From: Trueperaceae bacterium
Lineage (GTDB): Bacteria; Deinococcota; Deinococci; Deinococcales; Trueperaceae
DNA: 7,033 bases
Direction: 5' to 3'
Assembly (NCBI GenBank): GCA_007122815.1
Contig: SKSV01000396.1
Coordinates: forward strand, 1 to 7,033
Part shown: positions 4,251 to 7,033 of the stretch, piece by piece
Numbering within the stretch: the first letter of the stretch is position 1
Layout of the letters: each line of letters opens with the position of its first letter
Notes under the pieces: generated by a model
The model's input: the letters and a program-made list of their open reading frames with translations, nothing else
Database searches by the model: none
Told to the model about the DNA's origin: nothing
Made by a program: the position numbers and the translations under genes

Positions 4251-5138
4251 ATGCTCCTCCACCGACAATGCCTCCGTGACCAAGCCGCGGGTTCACCGGC
4301 AGCGCTCCGGTTCGCGCGGCTTGGCGCTCTCGCGTCGGCACTCCTGGCGGGTGCGATCGCCGCGATCAGCGGGCTCGCGCTCGCCTTCGAGCCCGTGGAC
4401 GGCATGGAGTTCCTCTTGACCGATGCAGGGAGCAGGACGCTCGTCGGTTACGGCCGCATAGAAGGCGGCGTGCTGGAGCTCGAGATCGGTCCTCAGGAGC
4501 ATGGTCTCCGGGCCGTCGTGATAGGCCCTGACGGCAGGATCGAGCAGTTCGGGGCCAGCATCGAGGATGGGCGGCCCATGCTGGAGATCGAGGGCCGCGG
4601 GTTGATCGATCTCTCACTGGTGTTGTTCGAGCGAGGGATCACCTTGGTCCTGCGCTTGCCCGATGGCGGCTCGGTGGTGGTGGCGCCTCCCGGCGGGCGC
4701 GACGGCCGACCGGTCGCTGGCGAGCCGGGGGCCCCCACCGTTCCGGAGCCGCCACTTTCCCCGGGGGCGCCTCGAGCGCCCGACCAACCGGGCCCACCCA
4801 AGGAACCTGAGGCCCCTGAGCCTGAGCTTCCCGAAGCGCCCGATGCCCCTGCCGTCCCCGATGCTCCGGACGCGCCAGAAGCTCCGGAGGCACCGGATGC
4901 CCCGGATGTGCCGGAGGTCCCCGACAAGTCGGAGACACCCGACCTCCCTGACGTGCCCGCTGCCCCAGACTTGCCGGAAGTGCCCGAGGTGCCTGAGGTG
5001 CCCGAGGTGCCACTGCCTCCTATCGAAGCGCCCCTGGTACCCGATGAGGAGGAGAACGACGACGAAGAGGACGACGGTTCGCTCGAGCTGCTCGGTGGAG
5101 ATGTCGAGGTGGATGGACTCCCGTTGGGATCGCCGTGA
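4251..5138 (+). CDS. Exported protein B: domain shared with A, then proline-triplet tail and acidic C-terminus
   Basis: This is a 295-aa protein of unknown function. A long polar N-terminus (1-23) is followed by a hydrophobic stretch LGALASALLAGAIAAISGLA and an ALA site before Phe46, giving a signal peptide or possibly an uncleaved anchor. Residues about 53-138 match the domain of protein A: RTLVGYGRIEGG at 62-73, then GLIDLSLVLFERGITLVLRL at 117-136. From about 155 to 264 the chain is Pro-rich, with Pro at nearly every third residue (PDAPEAPEAPDAP, and four PEV units at 242-253), which would form a stiff polyproline-like rod. Next comes an acidic patch (DEEENDDEEDDG at 265-276) and an end containing SLELLGGDVEVDG. 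The start ATG 4251 follows AAAGGGGG by four bases. The stop overlaps the regulator start by four bases (GTGA), so its translation is coupled to the response regulator. Confidence 0.85.
   Translation: MLLHRQCLRDQAAGSPAALRFARLGALASALLAGAIAAISGLALAFEPVDGMEFLLTDAGSRTLVGYGRIEGGVLELEIGPQEHGLRAVVIGPDGRIEQFGASIEDGRPMLEIEGRGLIDLSLVLFERGITLVLRLPDGGSVVVAPPGGRDGRPVAGEPGAPTVPEPPLSPGAPRAPDQPGPPKEPEAPEPELPEAPDAPAVPDAPDAPEAPEAPDAPDVPEVPDKSETPDLPDVPAAPDLPEVPEVPEVPEVPLPPIEAPLVPDEEENDDEEDDGSLELLGGDVEVDGLPLGSP
4797..5042 (+). repeat. Proline-triplet (P-D/E-A/V) repeat region of protein B
   Basis: This encodes residues about 183-264, where Pro recurs with a three-residue period and Asp or Glu usually follows it. 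The DNA units are 9-base variants of ccggatgcc and cccgaggtg, with the most regular run near 4974-5009. Residues 226-229 (KSET) interrupt the pattern. Confidence 0.85.
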
Positions 5139-5806
5139 GTCGCGGACGCCTGCTGCTGATCGAGGATGACGCCGTGCTCCGCGGGCTGGTGCAGCAGGAG
5201 CTCGGCCAAGCCGGTTTCGAGGTCGACGCCGTAGCCACCGGGGCCGACGGGATCAGTGCGGCGCTCGACGGCGCCTACGATCTCCTCATCCTCGATCTCA
5301 ACCTCCCGGACGTTGACGGACTCGAGGTCGCCCGGCGCCTGCAGGACGACGACGAGGTGGAGGCGGAGATCCTTATGCTCACCGCGCGTGGTGACGTCGC
5401 CAGCCGCGTGGACGGCCTCTACGCCGGCGCCAGCGACTACCTGACGAAGCCCTTCGACGTACGGGAACTAGTGGCTCGCGTCCACGTGCGCTTGAGAGAG
5501 CGCAACGTCGAGGGTGAGGAGGTTCGGCACGGTGACGTCGTCCTCGACGTGGCTGCGGGGACCGTGCGGCACGGCTCCCAGCAGGTGATGTTAAGCGAGA
5601 GCGAACGGGAGATCCTCAGCCTGCTGCTCTCCCACCCAGGACGGGTGTTCTCACGCGACGACCTCGAGCGCCGGCTCTACGGCCCGGAGCTGCCTGCCTC
5701 GAACACGGTGGAGGTGTTGGTCCACAAGCTGCGGAGGCGCCTCGCCGAGATCGGGGTGGTCGAGCTGATCCGCACCGTCCGGCGGCGCGGGTACGTGGTG
5801 CTGTGA
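5135..5806 (+). CDS. OmpR/PhoB-family response regulator
   Basis: This is a 223-aa two-component DNA-binding regulator of normal family length. Receiver domain, residues about 4-117: acidic pocket Glu10, Asp11, Asp12; phospho-acceptor Asp54 in LLILDLNLPDVDG; Thr83 in MLTARGD; Lys105 in DYLTKPFD. A winged-helix output domain follows at about 130-223: the ESEREILSLLLSHPGRVFSR strand-helix region at 155-174 and the recognition helix NTVEVLVHKLRRRL at 190-203, ending in the wing RTVRRRGYVVL. All key residues are present, so it should be active. The GTG start at 5135 overlaps the TGA of protein B (GTGA) with only a weak GGGA five bases upstream, so expression probably depends on translation of B. 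HK2 follows after 37 bases and is the likely partner. The GTTNAG boxes before protein A are candidate targets. Confidence 0.96.
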   Translation: MSRGRLLLIEDDAVLRGLVQQELGQAGFEVDAVATGADGISAALDGAYDLLILDLNLPDVDGLEVARRLQDDDEVEAEILMLTARGDVASRVDGLYAGASDYLTKPFDVRELVARVHVRLRERNVEGEEVRHGDVVLDVAAGTVRHGSQQVMLSESEREILSLLLSHPGRVFSRDDLERRLYGPELPASNTVEVLVHKLRRRLAEIGVVELIRTVRRRGYVVL

Positions 5807-5843
5807 TCCTGGGGGGCCGCACGAGACTCATGCGACCGAAACC

Positions 5844-7013
5844 GTGCTGCTGAGGCACCGTCTAGCGCTGCTGATCGCGGTGACGCTCATCGCGGCGTCG
5901 AGCGCGTCTCTCGTGCTCACCGACCTCGTGTACGGCCGCATCCAGGAGCGTGAGTCGGCCGACTCGATCGAGCGTGAGCTCGAGCGCACGGCGAACGTGG
6001 TGCGCTCCGGCGCGCTCGGGCAGGACCTGATAGCGCCTTCTGAGACCCTGAGCATGCAGTTCGTCGCAGCCGACGGGCGCGTGGAGCTACCCGTGGCCGG
6101 AGCCGATCCCTTACCCCTGCACATCGAGCCGACCGTGGTGCGCGGCAACGCGGGGTCGTTCCTCGTGACCTCCGCGCCCTGGGTCTTGCCATCTGGAGCG
6201 GAGATCGGCACGATCCGGGTCGCGCTCGACCTCGGCGAAGCCGAGGCGGCGCGCGCGTCCTTGCGGCGCGGCCTCGTCATCACCAGCGTCCTGGTGGTCG
6301 TCATCGCTCTGCTAGGAGCCTTGACGGCGCTCCGCAGGAGCCTGGCCCCGCTCCTCGGCCTCGCGAACGAGGCCGCTAACGTTGACCCGGCAGAGCCGCG
6401 GCTGGCCAGCTATCGTGGGCCGGCAGACGAGGTAGCGGCCGTGGCGGGGGCCCTCAACCGTGCCCTGGAGGGCATCCGTGAGCGACAGCGCGCGGAACGT
6501 GACGCCCTCGCCGAGGTAGCGCACGAGCTCGCTGCGCCGCTGACGGTCGTGGCGGGCAAGCTGCGCTCGCTGGAGGCGGCGGTCTCGAGCGACGAGCGCG
6601 TCACAGCTGCCCGGCGGGCCGCGGACGAGCTGCTGCACACCTCCCAGGACCTGCTGACGTTGGCCCGTGGCGAGCTCGAGGTGGTGCCGAACCTCGAGGT
6701 TGTCGACCTCGGCGAGGTGGCGGAGCAGATCGCCGCGGAGTACCCCGGCGTTCGCACGGTCGCGGCCGGCGGGGACGTGCGGGTGCTCGCCGACACCGAG
6801 AGGGTGCGCCAGGTGGTCCGCAACGTGGTGCGAAACGCCGTCCAGGCGAGCCCTGCTGGGAAGGTCGTGGTGGTGCGCACCAGTGCCGACGACACCACGG
6901 TTGGCCTGGAGGTGATGGATCACGCGGTCTGGGCCTGTCCGAGGAGGAGCAGCAGCGGGTGTTCGAGCGCTACGTCTCAGGTCGGCCTGGTGGCGGTGCC
7001 GGGGTCGGGCTGA
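5844..7013 (+). CDS. Sensor histidine kinase HK2, frameshifted in its ATP-binding domain
   Basis: This is a membrane sensor kinase paired with the preceding regulator. Layout: TM1 about residues 7-28; an extracytoplasmic sensor of about 115 residues; TM2 about 143-163 (LVITSVLVVVIALLGAL); a HAMP-like linker to about 215; H-box AHELAAPL with His227; N-box RNVVRNAVQA at 326-335. After EVMDH (residue 360, base 6923) the frame becomes nonsense and ends at TGA 7011-7013. The missing G1, F and G2 boxes continue in another frame from 6926 to the window end. The gene is therefore either a pseudogene or carries a sequence error. The core is a close paralogue of HK1. The start is uncertain: GTG 5844 has no clear ribosome site, and ATG 5830 lies out of frame (MRPKP, then a stop after eight codons). 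As in HK1, the residue four after His is not Thr or Asn (Ala231). Confidence 0.85.
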   Translation: MLLRHRLALLIAVTLIAASSASLVLTDLVYGRIQERESADSIERELERTANVVRSGALGQDLIAPSETLSMQFVAADGRVELPVAGADPLPLHIEPTVVRGNAGSFLVTSAPWVLPSGAEIGTIRVALDLGEAEAARASLRRGLVITSVLVVVIALLGALTALRRSLAPLLGLANEAANVDPAEPRLASYRGPADEVAAVAGALNRALEGIRERQRAERDALAEVAHELAAPLTVVAGKLRSLEAAVSSDERVTAARRAADELLHTSQDLLTLARGELEVVPNLEVVDLGEVAEQIAAEYPGVRTVAAGGDVRVLADTERVRQVVRNVVRNAVQASPAGKVVVVRTSADDTTVGLEVMDHAVWACPRRSSSGCSSATSQVGLVAVPGSG

Positions 7014-7033
7014 GCGTAGTCAAGCGGATCGTG
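6926..7033 (+). other. Shifted-frame continuation of HK2 (G1, F and G2 boxes), running off the window
   Basis: Read from 6926, these 36 codons give GLGLSEEEQQRVFERYVSG, then GRP-type residues and GGGAGVGLSVVKRIV, which align with the end of HK1 (GPGLSPEAMGRVFERYVSG and GGSGIGLAVVRRL). Dropping two bases around 6924-6925 would align HK2 with HK1 without any gap. Adding one base would also restore the frame, with one extra codon. The frame is still open at the right edge. Confidence 0.85.

Noticed and set aside
3564..4283. Minus-strand Pro/Ala/Ser/Thr-rich open frame opposite protein A
   Set aside because: It mirrors the GC-rich repeat tail of protein A on the other strand, with no ribosome site and no recognisable domain.
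4493..5209. Minus-strand open frame with collagen-like G-x-S repeats (238 codons)
   Set aside because: It is the antisense of the proline-triplet region of protein B: CCN codons read backwards give Gly in phase. Protein B has the ribosome site, signal peptide and paralogy to A, and the antisense frame has none.

Overview
This is a 7 kb stretch of GC-rich bacterial DNA with tightly packed genes and clear Shine-Dalgarno sites. Sec-type signal peptides, OmpR-family signalling, a VapBC pair and an NCS2 permease mark it as bacterial. I cannot assign a phylum from the sequence alone, and no 16S or other marker gene is present. No phage gene, transposase, CRISPR array or convincing tRNA was found.

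Layout: (1) 1-644 (+) is the catalytic core of a sensor histidine kinase (HK1) whose start lies left of the window. (2) 684-1949 (-) is a complete uracil/xanthine-type NCS2 permease, convergent with HK1 across a 39-base gap made of a tandem heptamer. Its 370-base upstream region holds a 21-base triplicate repeat and a strong hairpin. (3) 2322-2965 (-) is a VapBC-type toxin-antitoxin pair with an ATGA overlap; the toxin has Val where PIN toxins normally carry a catalytic Asp. (4) 3211-7033 (+) looks like one transcription unit: exported protein A (acidic repeat tail), a strong hairpin, exported protein B (proline-rich repeat tail), an OmpR-type response regulator whose GTG overlaps the stop of B, and a second histidine kinase (HK2). 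HK2 is a close paralogue of HK1 and is frameshifted within its ATP-binding domain.

The most interesting part is unit (4). Proteins A and B share an N-terminal domain of about 85 residues that I do not recognise (TLVGYG near its start, an IDL...ERG/EARG motif near its end). In each it is followed by a different low-complexity acidic tail, and both proteins carry SLEL and GGD motifs near the C-terminus. Their linkage, and B's coupling, to a two-component system suggest a secreted or surface module that is controlled by, or sensed by, the RR/HK2 pair. Three GTTNAG boxes upstream of A, two of them 11 bases apart, are candidate regulator sites. The presence of HK1 3-4 kb away suggests a duplicated signalling locus. 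The function of A and B is unknown, and the system-level reading is inference.
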